Shown piece after piece: positions 14,216 through 20,887 of a stretch of DNA of 20,887 nucleotides. The DNA lies in assembly GCA_045649265.1 (NCBI GenBank), contig JAZRPO010000025.1:1-20887 (forward strand). The letters run 5' to 3'. Position 1 is the first letter of the stretch. The number at the start of each line of letters is the position of its first letter. Under the pieces are notes generated by a model. The model did no database searches and was not told the DNA's origin. It was given only the letters and a program-made list of their open reading frames with translations. Position numbers and translations under genes: made by a program. The DNA comes from SIG480 sp045649265 (GTDB taxonomy: Bacteria; Bacillota; Clostridia; Oscillospirales; JAAYXM01).

Positions 14216-15127
14216 TTACAAAAGACTAAATACTATCGGAATTGTCACAAGCGCGAGGACTGCCGACATAAAGCAGACCTTTGCGCCGGACTCAGCATCG
14301 CCACCGTAGGCTTCCGGAAAAATGACGCTGTTTACGCCCATGGGCATTGCAAGAACACTTATTGCCGCTATAACCCAGTTGTTAGGGACATCAAGAAGCC
14401 TGAAAACGAAAAGAGCGGCGATGGGGATAATCAGAAGGCGGATTGCTGAAGCGATGTATGAGCGAGGGTCAAGAAAAACTGATTTCATATTTATTCTTGC
14501 AAAAACTGTTCCGGTGAGAATCATTGCGCAGGGGGTAACGCAGCCCTCGGCGGTTTCAAGGATTCTGACAAGAATTGCCGGAAGCTGGATTTTAGCAAGA
14601 CCCATGACAATTCCGACTATGGCTGCGACCATAGTGGGGTTGAGAAGAGTTTTAAACGTTATCTTTTTGTTTGACGTGAGGATGTAAACCCCAAAGGTGT
14701 AAATAAAGAGGCTGTAGGGCAGGCAATAAACGAGGGTGTCGAGAAATGCACTTTCTCCGAAAATCGCCTTGGAAAGCGGGTATGCCATATAGCCGAGGTT
14801 GGGGATTGTGAAGCTGTACATATATATGCCTTGTGAGGTTTTGTTTTTTGAAAAAAACCTTGCAATGATTATTGAAAGGATGGCGGTGACAATAAGAACG
14901 ACAAGCGAGAAAACAAAAATCATCAGCTTGTCCTGTATGACATCGGGATTAAAATTGCGCGAAAAGGAGAGGACAATCATAGAGGGGAGAAAAATATTGA
15001 CTACAAGCTTTGACAGTGTTGACCCTGCACTTTCGCACAGCATGTTCTTTTTGCGGAAAAAGTATCCGATCGTCATAAAGGTGAACATCACGCAAAGCTG
15101 AGCGAGTGTAATGAGTGTTATTTGCAA
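14216..15127 (-). CDS. AEC (auxin efflux carrier) family transporter, TTG start
   Basis: A 303-aa integral membrane protein with about ten hydrophobic segments, arranged as two five-helix halves around a polar centre (roughly residues 100-170). The N-terminus QITLITLAQLCVMFTFMTIGYFFRKK, the NIFLPSMIVLSFSRNF segment and the C-terminal VLAMPMGVNSVIFPEAYGGDAESGAKVCFMSAVLALVTIPI are typical of the AEC/YfdV group, which move small carboxylates such as malate or malonate. The substrate here is unknown. The reading frame has no ATG at the N-terminus. TTG at 15125-15127, 3 bases after a GGGGGA site, gives the family-normal length. It lies directly downstream of tRNA-Leu and that gene's terminator, with no convincing promoter of its own. 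Confidence 0.9.
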   Translation of the reverse strand: MQITLITLAQLCVMFTFMTIGYFFRKKNMLCESAGSTLSKLVVNIFLPSMIVLSFSRNFNPDVIQDKLMIFVFSLVVLIVTAILSIIIARFFSKNKTSQGIYMYSFTIPNLGYMAYPLSKAIFGESAFLDTLVYCLPYSLFIYTFGVYILTSNKKITFKTLLNPTMVAAIVGIVMGLAKIQLPAILVRILETAEGCVTPCAMILTGTVFARINMKSVFLDPRSYIASAIRLLIIPIAALFVFRLLDVPNNWVIAAISVLAMPMGVNSVIFPEAYGGDAESGAKVCFMSAVLALVTIPIVFSLL

Positions 15128-15150
15128 GAAGAATCCCCCATTTCAAAATA

Positions 15151-15180
15151 AAAAAACACTTGCGATAGCAAGTGTTTTTT
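15151..15180 (-). terminator. Intrinsic terminator of tRNA-Leu
   Basis: A perfect 13-bp stem pairs 15151-15163 with 15168-15180 around a 4-base loop, with a CACTTGC core and A/T flanks. On the minus strand it starts at the last base of the tRNA's CCA end and finishes in a T-run. It also lies 23 bases upstream of the AEC start, where it could limit read-through into that gene. Confidence 0.88.
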
Positions 15181-15263
15181 GGTGCGAGTGATGGGACTTG
15201 AACCCATACGTCATGGACACACGCCCCTCAAACGTGCCTGTCTGCCTATTCCAGCACACTCGC
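15180..15263 (-). tRNA. tRNA-Leu (anticodon GAG)
   Basis: The minus strand folds as a class II tRNA of 84 bases. The acceptor GCGAGTG/CACTCGC pairs perfectly over 7 bp, followed by discriminator A and an encoded CCA. The anticodon arm CACGT-TTGAGGG-GCGTG places GAG at positions 34-36 after U33, reading CUU and CUC leucine codons. The long variable arm expected of leucine tRNAs and a T arm with GGTTCAAGTCC are present. A consensus promoter lies upstream and a terminator directly after the CCA. Confidence 0.95.
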
Positions 15264-15294
15264 ATATCCATGTTGTTCAATCGACAACGTGAAT

Positions 15295-15323
15295 ATTATA
15301 GTATCTTTTTCGGCAAATGTCAA
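15295..15323 (-). promoter_or_regulatory. Consensus sigma-A promoter of tRNA-Leu
   Basis: Minus strand TTGACA (15318-15323), a 17-bp spacer and TATAAT (15295-15300): both hexamers match the consensus exactly. The A/T runs at 15324-15360, just upstream of the -35, could act as an UP element. This fits a strongly transcribed stable RNA. Confidence 0.92.
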
Positions 15324-15391
15324 GACAAAATTTTTGTTTTTTAGAAAAATTTTTTTGATAGTATTTTGTTAATAAAAAATTAATTTTAATC

Positions 15392-15420
15392 TTGAAATGC
15401 ATGGGGGTATAATGTATAAT
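15392..15420 (+). promoter_or_regulatory. Sigma-A promoter of the xpt-nucleoside transporter operon
   Basis: TTGAAA (15392-15397), a 17-bp spacer and TATAAT (15415-15420). A second TATAAT at 15408-15413 overlaps but has no good -35. Transcription would start near 15427, leaving a leader of only about 30 bases. That is too short for a purine riboswitch and rules out the ATG at 15425 as the start. Confidence 0.82.
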
Positions 15421-15457
15421 TTAGATGTACTCTTTTGACAAAATTCGGGAGGTAAGG

Positions 15458-16033
15458 ATGAAACTTCTTGAAGACAGAATAAAGCGTGACGGTGTAGTGC
15501 TTGGGGGCGATGTTCTCAAGGTTGACAGCTTCCTCAATCATCAGATTGACGTTGAGCTTCTCAACGAACTCGGGCGTGAGCTTTTCCGCTTGTTTGGCGA
15601 CTGCGGAGTGAATAAAATTCTTACGATAGAAGCCTCCGGCATCGGAATCGCTTGCATTGCGGCGCAGTATTTCAAAACTCCTGTTGTTTTTGCGAAGAAA
15701 GCTGCTTCAAAGAACATTTCCGGAGATACATATACAAGCCGTGTCCATTCTTTTACGAAGGACCGCTTTTACGATATAATCGTTTCAAAAAAATTCCTCA
15801 GCGAAAATGACCGTGTTTTACTGATAGATGATTTTCTTGCAAAGGGTGCAGCGCTCTGCGGGCTTGTTGATATTGTTCGTCAGGCAGGGGCAGAGGTTGT
15901 CGGAGCCGGAATTGCAGTCGAAAAAGCGTTTCAGGACGGCGGCGAGAGGGTGAGAGAGCTCGGCGTTCGTGTTGAGAGCCTTGCAAAAGTTGCGTCAATG
16001 TCGTCTGAGAGCGGCGTTGTATTTGCAGATTAA
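15458..16033 (+). CDS. xpt: Xanthine phosphoribosyltransferase
   Basis: The enzyme transfers ribose-5-phosphate from PRPP to xanthine, forming XMP for guanine nucleotide salvage. The 191-aa protein matches Firmicute Xpt in length (about 190-195) and from its first residues: MKLLEDRIKRDGVVLGGDVLKVDSFLNHQID. The PRPP-binding loop VLLIDDFLAKGAA is at 120-132, and KAASKNISGDTYTSRVHSFTK at 81-101 is typical. ATG 15458 has GGGAGG about 7 bases upstream; an in-frame ATG at 15425 would sit at or before the transcription start and adds a non-homologous peptide. It is followed, with no terminator in the 56-base gap, by a nucleoside-type ABC binding protein, tying uptake to salvage. Confidence 0.95.
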   Translation: MKLLEDRIKRDGVVLGGDVLKVDSFLNHQIDVELLNELGRELFRLFGDCGVNKILTIEASGIGIACIAAQYFKTPVVFAKKAASKNISGDTYTSRVHSFTKDRFYDIIVSKKFLSENDRVLLIDDFLAKGAALCGLVDIVRQAGAEVVGAGIAVEKAFQDGGERVRELGVRVESLAKVASMSSESGVVFAD

Positions 16034-16089
16034 TTTCATAATTGAGGCGCAGGGCGCGCTTCACATATATTTTAAGGAGGTCAAACATC

Positions 16090-17199
16090 ATGGCAAAAAA
16101 ACTTTTGGCAATTCTCCTTGCAGCAGTTATGGTTTGCGCTTTTGCAGCTTGCGCACCTGCTGAGGCTCCGGAGAACAACGAGGGCGAAGGCAGCACACTT
16201 GCTGCAATCGCAAAGGAAGACGTTAAAGTAGGCTTCGTTTACATCGGTGACGTAAACGACGGCGGCTACACTCAGGCTCACGACAAGGGCAGACTCGCTC
16301 TTGAAGCTGAGGGCTATGAGTGCCTCTACAAGGAGAACGTTCCTGAGAGCGCAGAGTGCGAAGTTGCAATCCGCGAGCTTATTAACGCAGGCTGTAACGT
16401 CATCTTTACAACGAGCTTCGGCCACATGGATTACACCGAGATCGTTGCAAAGGAATATCCGGAAATCTACTTCAACCATGGAACAGGCTATAAGACACTT
16501 CCGAATATGTGCAACTACATGGGAAGAGTTATTGAGCCGCGTTACCTTGCAGGTATCGTTGCAGGTATGAAGACACAGTCAAACAAGATTGGTTATGTTG
16601 CTGCTATGCAGATTCCCGAAGTTATCCGCGGAATCAACGCATTCACTCTTGGAGTTCAGTCCGTAAATCCGGATGCAACAGTTGAAGTTGTATGGACAAA
16701 CACATGGTATGATCCTGCTATCGAGAAGCAGGCAGCGCTTACACTTCTTGACAAGGGCTGCGACGTTATCGAGCAGCATCAGGATTCACCCGCTCCGCAG
16801 GTTGCAGCAGAGGAAAGAGGCGCATTTGCTATCGGTTACAACACTCCGACTCCGGATGCCGCTCCGAAGGCATATCTCACAGCTCCGCTCTTCTATTGGG
16901 ACAAGTTCTATGTTGACTGCGTAACACGCATCACAGAAGGAACCTGGGAGCCGGCTGCATACTGGGAAGGCCTTGCTTCCGGTTGGGTTGGTCTTGACGA
17001 GCTTTCAGACCTCTGCGCAGAGGGCACTGCAGAGAAGGTTGAAGCTGCAAAGAATGCTATCATTGACGGCAGCCTCGTTCTCTTCTCGGGCGAGATCAAG
17101 GATCAGGACGGCAACGTCAAGTATCCCAACGGTATGACCAATGAAGAAATTTACAACATGAATTGGTTCATCGAGGGTGTCATCGGCACAATCGGCTAA
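16090..17199 (+). CDS. BMP/PnrA-like nucleoside-binding lipoprotein of an ABC transporter
   Basis: This is the substrate-binding component of a BMP-family importer, probably for purine nucleosides. The 369-aa protein starts with a lipoprotein signal peptide: KK, a hydrophobic stretch to residue 20, then the lipobox F-A-A-Cys 21 (Phe at -3 is slightly unusual). An acidic linker (APAEAPENNEGEG) follows. The BMP domain begins with VKVGFVYIGDVNDGGYTQAHDKGRLALE, then ATRELI-like and TTSFGHMD segments, and ends NMNWFIEGVIGTIG. ATG 16090 has AAGGAGG at the right distance; the longer frame from 16042 would place a non-hydrophobic, basic extension before the signal peptide. The gene is richer in C-ending codons (AAC, ATC, GAC, TAC) than its neighbours, which suggests high expression. 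A terminator-like hairpin follows it. Confidence 0.93.
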   Translation: MAKKLLAILLAAVMVCAFAACAPAEAPENNEGEGSTLAAIAKEDVKVGFVYIGDVNDGGYTQAHDKGRLALEAEGYECLYKENVPESAECEVAIRELINAGCNVIFTTSFGHMDYTEIVAKEYPEIYFNHGTGYKTLPNMCNYMGRVIEPRYLAGIVAGMKTQSNKIGYVAAMQIPEVIRGINAFTLGVQSVNPDATVEVVWTNTWYDPAIEKQAALTLLDKGCDVIEQHQDSPAPQVAAEERGAFAIGYNTPTPDAAPKAYLTAPLFYWDKFYVDCVTRITEGTWEPAAYWEGLASGWVGLDELSDLCAEGTAEKVEAAKNAIIDGSLVLFSGEIKDQDGNVKYPNGMTNEEIYNMNWFIEGVIGTIG

Positions 17200-17216
17200 A
17201 ATTTAACGATTGCTTT

Positions 17217-17248
17217 GAGGGGTTCGGCTTCCCGAACCCCTCTGTTTT
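17217..17248 (+). terminator. Partial terminator (attenuator) between the binding protein and the ATPase
   Basis: An 11-bp GC-rich stem pairs GAGGGGTTCGG (17217-17227) with its complement at 17232-17242 around the loop CTTC, followed by TGTTTT. The tail is short, so some read-through is likely. This would give excess binding lipoprotein over the ATPase and permeases, as is common in ABC importer operons. No new sigma-A promoter is obvious in the 103-base gap. Confidence 0.75.
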
Positions 17249-17257
17249 AAATGATGG

Positions 17258-17306
17258 GCATCGAACAGCGAAGAATTCTGTTTTTTTATTCTTCTCTATC
17301 CGATGT
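17258..17306 (+). promoter_or_regulatory. Imperfect leader stem-loop upstream of the ATPase gene
   Basis: Two nested inverted repeats: an outer GCATCG (17258-17263) with CGATGT (17301-17306), and an inner GAAGAAT (17270-17276) with ATTCTTC (17288-17294). They are separated by a symmetric 6-by-6 internal loop and closed by a T-rich loop. It is neither a terminator nor a recognisable riboswitch. It could stabilise the processed downstream mRNA or slow read-through, and chance is possible. Confidence 0.35.
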
Positions 17307-17341
17307 TCACCATAAAATCAGGAAAGGCGGGATTCTTATAC

Positions 17342-18862
17342 ATGTCTAATGAAGTATGTATTGAGCTTAGCGGCATTACCAAGGTTTTCGGAACGGTATA
17401 TGCAAACCGTAATGCGCATCTCCAGGTTCGTGCAGGAGAGATTCATGCTTTGCTCGGAGAAAACGGCTCAGGAAAAAGCACGCTTATGAATATTCTCACC
17501 GGCATATATTCGCCGGATTCTGGCGAGATAAAGATTATGGGGAAATCCGTTTCCTTTGCATCTCCGCATGACTCTATTGAAGCTGGTATTGGTATGGTGC
17601 ACCAGCATTTCAAGCTGGTTGAAGTTATGAGTGCGGCGGAAAACATTTCGGCAGGAAGTGAAAAAGGCCTTTTTGCAAAGCCGAAGGAGATTAAAAAACG
17701 GCTTTCTGATATATCGGCAAAATATCAGCTCGAAGTTGATCCTGATAAGAAGGTCTACAATATGTCTGTTGGCGAGAAACAGACAGTTGAGATCGTGAAA
17801 ATGCTCTATTCCGGTGCGAATATGTTCATTCTTGATGAGCCGACAGCAGTTCTTACTCCGCAAGAATCGGAAACTCTCTTCGAAATTCTCCGCAACATGA
17901 AAAAACAGGGTTGTGCAATTATTATAATTACACATAAGCTCAATGAGGTTATGGAGATAAGCGACAGGGTTACGGTACTTCGCGACGGGGAAACTATTGC
18001 AACGGTTAACACCTGCGAAACGAATCCGCAGAAGCTCACCGAGCTTATGGTTGGGAAAGAGGTTGAGCTTAAAATTTGCCGCGAAGCTCCGACTCTCTCG
18101 GAGAAGCCCGTGCTTGAAGTGAAGGAAATTACTTGCCGGAATGACCTTGGTCGAGAAGTTCTCAAAGGTATGACCTTTGACGTGTATGGTGGCGAGATTC
18201 TTGGAGTAGCGGGCATTGCCGGAAGCGGACAGAAGGAGCTGTGCGAGATTATTGCAGGTATGCAGAAGGCATCGGGTGGCAGCATCCGTTTTGAAGACGA
18301 GGAAATCCTTGGCCTTTCGCCGATAGAAATTCTGCGGCGCGGCGTCAGTATGTCGTTTGTTCCTGAAGACAGGCTGGGAATGGGGCTTGTCGCCGGGATG
18401 GATATAACAAACAACGTTCTTTTGCGCTCATATCAGAGAGAGAAGGGCGTTTTCATAGACAGAAAAAAGGGAAAAAAGCAGGCTGAGGATATAGTTGAGA
18501 GGTACGATGTTAAAACTCCGTCGGTAAACCATATTCTCCGCAAGCTCTCCGGAGGAAATATACAGAAGGTTCTTCTTGGCAGAGAGGTTGAGCTCAATCC
18601 CAAGCTGCTTATTACCGCATACCCCGTACGAGGGCTTGATATAAACGCTTCATACAATATATATGACATTTTGAATTCGCAGAAAAAATCAGGTGTAGGA
18701 GTTCTTTTTATAGGTGAGGACCTTGACGTTCTTCTTGCGTTATGCGACAGGCTTTTGGTTATGCATGACGGAGAGGTTATGGACATTGTTGATCCGAAGA
18801 CCATAACCAAAGAAGAAGTCGGAATGCTTATGCTTGGTTACAAAGAAAAGAAGGAGGGCTGA
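17342..18862 (+). CDS. Nucleoside ABC transporter ATP-binding protein (two fused NBDs)
   Basis: This 506-aa protein has two ATPase domains in one chain, as in YufO/NupO and sugar importers of the RbsA type. The first has Walker A GENGSGKS at 39-46, the Q-loop in MVHQHF near 86-91, signature MSVGEKQ at 141-147 and Walker B FILDEP at 162-167. The second has the normal degenerate P-loop GIAGSGQKE and the signature LSGGNIQK near 402. Its Walker B region reads ITAYPVRGLDI where relatives usually have AAxPTRGLD, so this half is probably structural. It powers import together with the two permeases. I chose ATG 17342 because SNEVCIELSGITKVFG matches the family's N-terminus; ATG 17303 lies inside a stem-loop and lacks a ribosome-binding site. 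Confidence 0.93.
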   Translation: MSNEVCIELSGITKVFGTVYANRNAHLQVRAGEIHALLGENGSGKSTLMNILTGIYSPDSGEIKIMGKSVSFASPHDSIEAGIGMVHQHFKLVEVMSAAENISAGSEKGLFAKPKEIKKRLSDISAKYQLEVDPDKKVYNMSVGEKQTVEIVKMLYSGANMFILDEPTAVLTPQESETLFEILRNMKKQGCAIIIITHKLNEVMEISDRVTVLRDGETIATVNTCETNPQKLTELMVGKEVELKICREAPTLSEKPVLEVKEITCRNDLGREVLKGMTFDVYGGEILGVAGIAGSGQKELCEIIAGMQKASGGSIRFEDEEILGLSPIEILRRGVSMSFVPEDRLGMGLVAGMDITNNVLLRSYQREKGVFIDRKKGKKQAEDIVERYDVKTPSVNHILRKLSGGNIQKVLLGREVELNPKLLITAYPVRGLDINASYNIYDILNSQKKSGVGVLFIGEDLDVLLALCDRLLVMHDGEVMDIVDPKTITKEEVGMLMLGYKEKKEG

Positions 18863-18864
18863 AA

Positions 18865-19923
18865 GTGTTCAGAATAGTAAAAAAACCGGAGCTTTCGCCC
18901 GTTAAGGCTGTTATTGCCCAGATTGTTGCGATTGTCGTGGCGCTTTTGTTTGCTTCTGTTATTATTGCACTCCTCGGCTATAATCCGTTGGATTTCTTTG
19001 GGGGGCTCATCAAAGGGTCTCTCGGCTCGAAATATAAAATAACGGAAACAATCAAAATAGCAGTTCCGCTTGTTATCTTGTCGCTTGGCATACTTGTTGC
19101 ATTTAAAATGAAATTCTGGAATATTGGTGCAGAAGGGCAGATGTGCATGGGCGCATTCGGAGCGGCATATGTTGCACTTAACTTTTCATATTTGCCGTCA
19201 TATGTTTTGCTTCCACTCATGTTTCTTGCAGGGCTCTTTTGCGGAGGGCTTCTCGCCCTCATTCCTGCAATACTCAAAGTAAAGTTCGGAACAAACGAAA
19301 CGCTTGTTACGCTCATGCTCAATTACATCGCGCTCAACTGGATATCATATCTCCAAAACGGGCCGTGGCGCGCTGACGGCTTGACTCCTAAAATAGCAAT
19401 GTTTGAGGCGAGCGGACAGCTGCCGAAGCTGTTCGGAGTCCATATCGGTTGGGTAATTGCGATTGTGCTGGTTGTTGTTATTTATATTCTTATTTCACGC
19501 ACAAAGTTCGGATACGAAATTTCAGTTCTCGGAGAGAGTCCGGCAACGGCGTGTTATGCCGGCATAAACGTCAATAAGACTATAATAATTGCAGTTGTGC
19601 TGTCAGGTGCCATTTGCGGCGCGGCAGGAATGATTGAAGCGTCAGCCGTCCAGAGAACCCTCAATGTTGAAATAACGGGCGGTCTTGGCTTTACTGCGGT
19701 TATCACTACATACCTCGCACGTATGTCACCCCCCGCTGTTATAATAACCTCGCTCCTGTACGCGATTTTGCTTGTAGGTGGCAACACGCTTGACACGGTG
19801 CTTGGGATACCCATTCACCTCATATATGCTCTTCAGGCATTGATTATCCTCTTTGTTCTCGGAAGTGAATTCTTCTTGAATTATAAGATTACACTTCGAA
19901 ACAAGAAGGGAGGCGCAAAATAA
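18865..19923 (+). CDS. Nucleoside ABC transporter permease, first subunit (YufP-like)
   Basis: This 352-aa membrane protein of the BPD-transp-2 (RbsC-like) permease family has about nine or ten hydrophobic segments. Typical stretches are KMKFWNIGAEGQMCMGAFGAAYVAL, VKFGTNETLVTLMLNYIALNW (which precedes the periplasmic loop) and TKFGYEISVLGESPATACYAGINV, the loop that contacts the ATPase. The start is GTG 18865, two bases after the ATPase stop, with AAGGAGGG in the end of that gene. The short cytosolic N-terminus (MFRIVKKPELSPVKA) precedes the first helix. It forms the channel with the next gene's product. Confidence 0.94.
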   Translation: MFRIVKKPELSPVKAVIAQIVAIVVALLFASVIIALLGYNPLDFFGGLIKGSLGSKYKITETIKIAVPLVILSLGILVAFKMKFWNIGAEGQMCMGAFGAAYVALNFSYLPSYVLLPLMFLAGLFCGGLLALIPAILKVKFGTNETLVTLMLNYIALNWISYLQNGPWRADGLTPKIAMFEASGQLPKLFGVHIGWVIAIVLVVVIYILISRTKFGYEISVLGESPATACYAGINVNKTIIIAVVLSGAICGAAGMIEASAVQRTLNVEITGGLGFTAVITTYLARMSPPAVIITSLLYAILLVGGNTLDTVLGIPIHLIYALQALIILFVLGSEFFLNYKITLRNKKGGAK

Positions 19924-20887
19924 TGGGTTCATTTTTAGTAGTTGCAGGGTCCTTTCTGCAAACGGTTATGCAGCTCGGAACTCCCGCACTTTTTGGAACG
20001 CTCGGCGGAATAATGGGAGAAAAAGTCGGAAACATGAACCTCGGTATTGAGGGCATGATGCTTCTTGGTGCGTCAACGGGATATCTCGTAGGCTGCATAA
20101 CCGGAAACCCGCTTCTTGCTGTTCTTTCGGCAGGTCTTGCAGGAGCGATTGGTGCCCTGATATATGCGATAATAACCGTTACTCTCCGTGGAAATCAGGT
20201 TGTTACAGGCCTTGCACTTGCAACCTTCGGAAGCGGCGCAGCAGGGCTTATAGGCAAGTCGGTTTCTGGAACGAGCGCAAACATTCCTGAATCTGTTACA
20301 TCGGTTCTCGGTATCCAGAGAATCCCGTATTTGTCCGATATACCGATAATTGGCAAGGCGTTTTTTGAACAAAGCATATTTGTTCCGGCATCCCTTTTGT
20401 GTGCTGTTGTTCTATATATTTATTTTAAGCACACAAACACCGGCCTCCGCGCCCGTGTTGTAGGTGAAAGCCCTGCGGCAGCAGATGCTGCAGGAATAAA
20501 TGTTTCGCTTCATAAATATGTCCACTTGATTATAGGCGGCTTTTTCTGCGGAATAGGCGGAGGGTATTATTCGATTTCATTCCTGAAAAACTGGCAACCT
20601 GATGTTACGGCAGGAGTTGGCTGGATATCGGTTGCGCTTGTAATATTTGCGATGTGGAATCCTCTCCGCGCAATCCTTGGTGCATATCTCTTCGGCGCAG
20701 TTCGTGGACTTATGTTCTATGCTCAGGGAGAGATAAGCCTTTTTGGATTACATCTTACTATTCACCCTGCATTTCTTGATATGGCGCCATATATTGTAAC
20801 GATTCTCGTTCTTCTCTTTATAACAATAAGAAACAAACGTGAGTATCAGGCCCCGGCAAGCCTCGGTAGCCCTTATTTCAGGGAAAA
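19923..20887 (+). CDS. Nucleoside ABC transporter permease, second subunit (YufQ-like), cut by the window end
   Basis: The frame runs from ATG 19923 to the window edge without a stop, giving 321 complete codons. The start overlaps the previous stop by one base (TAATG), with GGGAGG about 12 bases upstream, so translation is probably coupled. The protein has about eight or nine hydrophobic segments. It shows MGEKVGNMNLGIEGMMLLGA, LRGNQVVTGLALATFGSG, the ATPase-contact loop LRARVVGESPAAADAAGINV, and WISVALVIFAMWNPLRAILGAYLFGAVRGL, all typical of the second subunit of BMP-type importers. Such proteins are usually about 305-320 residues, so it should end within a few codons of the edge. Confidence 0.94.
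   Translation, partial: MGSFLVVAGSFLQTVMQLGTPALFGTLGGIMGEKVGNMNLGIEGMMLLGASTGYLVGCITGNPLLAVLSAGLAGAIGALIYAIITVTLRGNQVVTGLALATFGSGAAGLIGKSVSGTSANIPESVTSVLGIQRIPYLSDIPIIGKAFFEQSIFVPASLLCAVVLYIYFKHTNTGLRARVVGESPAAADAAGINVSLHKYVHLIIGGFFCGIGGGYYSISFLKNWQPDVTAGVGWISVALVIFAMWNPLRAILGAYLFGAVRGLMFYAQGEISLFGLHLTIHPAFLDMAPYIVTILVLLFITIRNKREYQAPASLGSPYFRE

Noticed and set aside
15300..15457. Possible purine riboswitch upstream of xpt
   Set aside because: The promoter at 15392-15420 leaves only about 30 bases of leader, and the sequence further upstream is A/T runs without the conserved three-way-junction or loop bases.
15425..15457. Upstream ATG for xpt
   Set aside because: It coincides with the predicted transcription start, has no ribosome-binding site, and adds residues absent from Xpt proteins.
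16042..16089. Upstream start for the BMP lipoprotein
   Set aside because: It would put 16 basic residues (MRRRARFTYILRRSNI) before the signal peptide, and the AAGGAGG site lies just before ATG 16090.
1..20887. Mobile element, prophage or CRISPR array
   Set aside because: No transposase, integrase, phage structural gene, terminal repeats or regularly spaced repeats are visible on either strand.

Overview
The window looks like a chromosomal segment of a low-to-moderate-GC Firmicute of the class Clostridia, perhaps an Oscillospiraceae-like gut bacterium. The reasons are AddAB instead of RecBCD, a stand-alone Mini-RNase III, strong purine-rich Shine-Dalgarno sites, textbook sigma-A promoters with 17-bp spacers, and a BMP-type nucleoside ABC transporter beside xpt. 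This placement is inference from gene content. I see no insertion sequence, prophage, CRISPR array or rRNA.

Layout. (1) 1-163: the tail of a probable upstream gene and a 42-codon small protein, closed by a bidirectional terminator. (2) 212-607 (-): mrnC, with a promoter back-to-back with that of the next operon. (3) 758-5283 (+): four closely spaced genes, an ATP-grasp ligase, a PHP metallohydrolase, a NodB-type deacetylase with an unusual C-terminal region and a CDF cation transporter, then a convergent terminator. This is the least explained part of the window. The first gene appears to lack an ATG/GTG/TTG start where its N-terminus belongs. (4) 5353-12143 (-): addB-addA, the double-strand-break-processing helicase-nuclease, overlapping by 4 bp. 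(5) 12271-14152 (+): hflX and a YigZ/IMPACT-family gene, overlapping, divergent from addB and closed by a very long perfect hairpin. (6) 14216-15127 (-): an AEC-family transporter with a TTG start, directly downstream of tRNA-Leu(GAG) and the tRNA's terminator. (7) 15458 to the end (+): xpt, a BMP lipoprotein, a duplicated-NBD ABC ATPase and two permeases, the last cut by the window edge. Together these look like a purine uptake and salvage operon. A terminator-like hairpin after the lipoprotein gene probably makes the binding protein more abundant than the membrane components.

How the genes fit together: regions 2, 4 and 5 are housekeeping (RNA processing, recombination, ribosome-associated GTPase). 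Region 7 imports purine nucleosides or bases and converts a base to the nucleotide. Region 3 may modify a cell-surface or peptide substrate, but its product cannot be read from the sequence. No stretch longer than 300 bases lacks a gene; the longest gap, 15264-15457, holds two divergent promoters.
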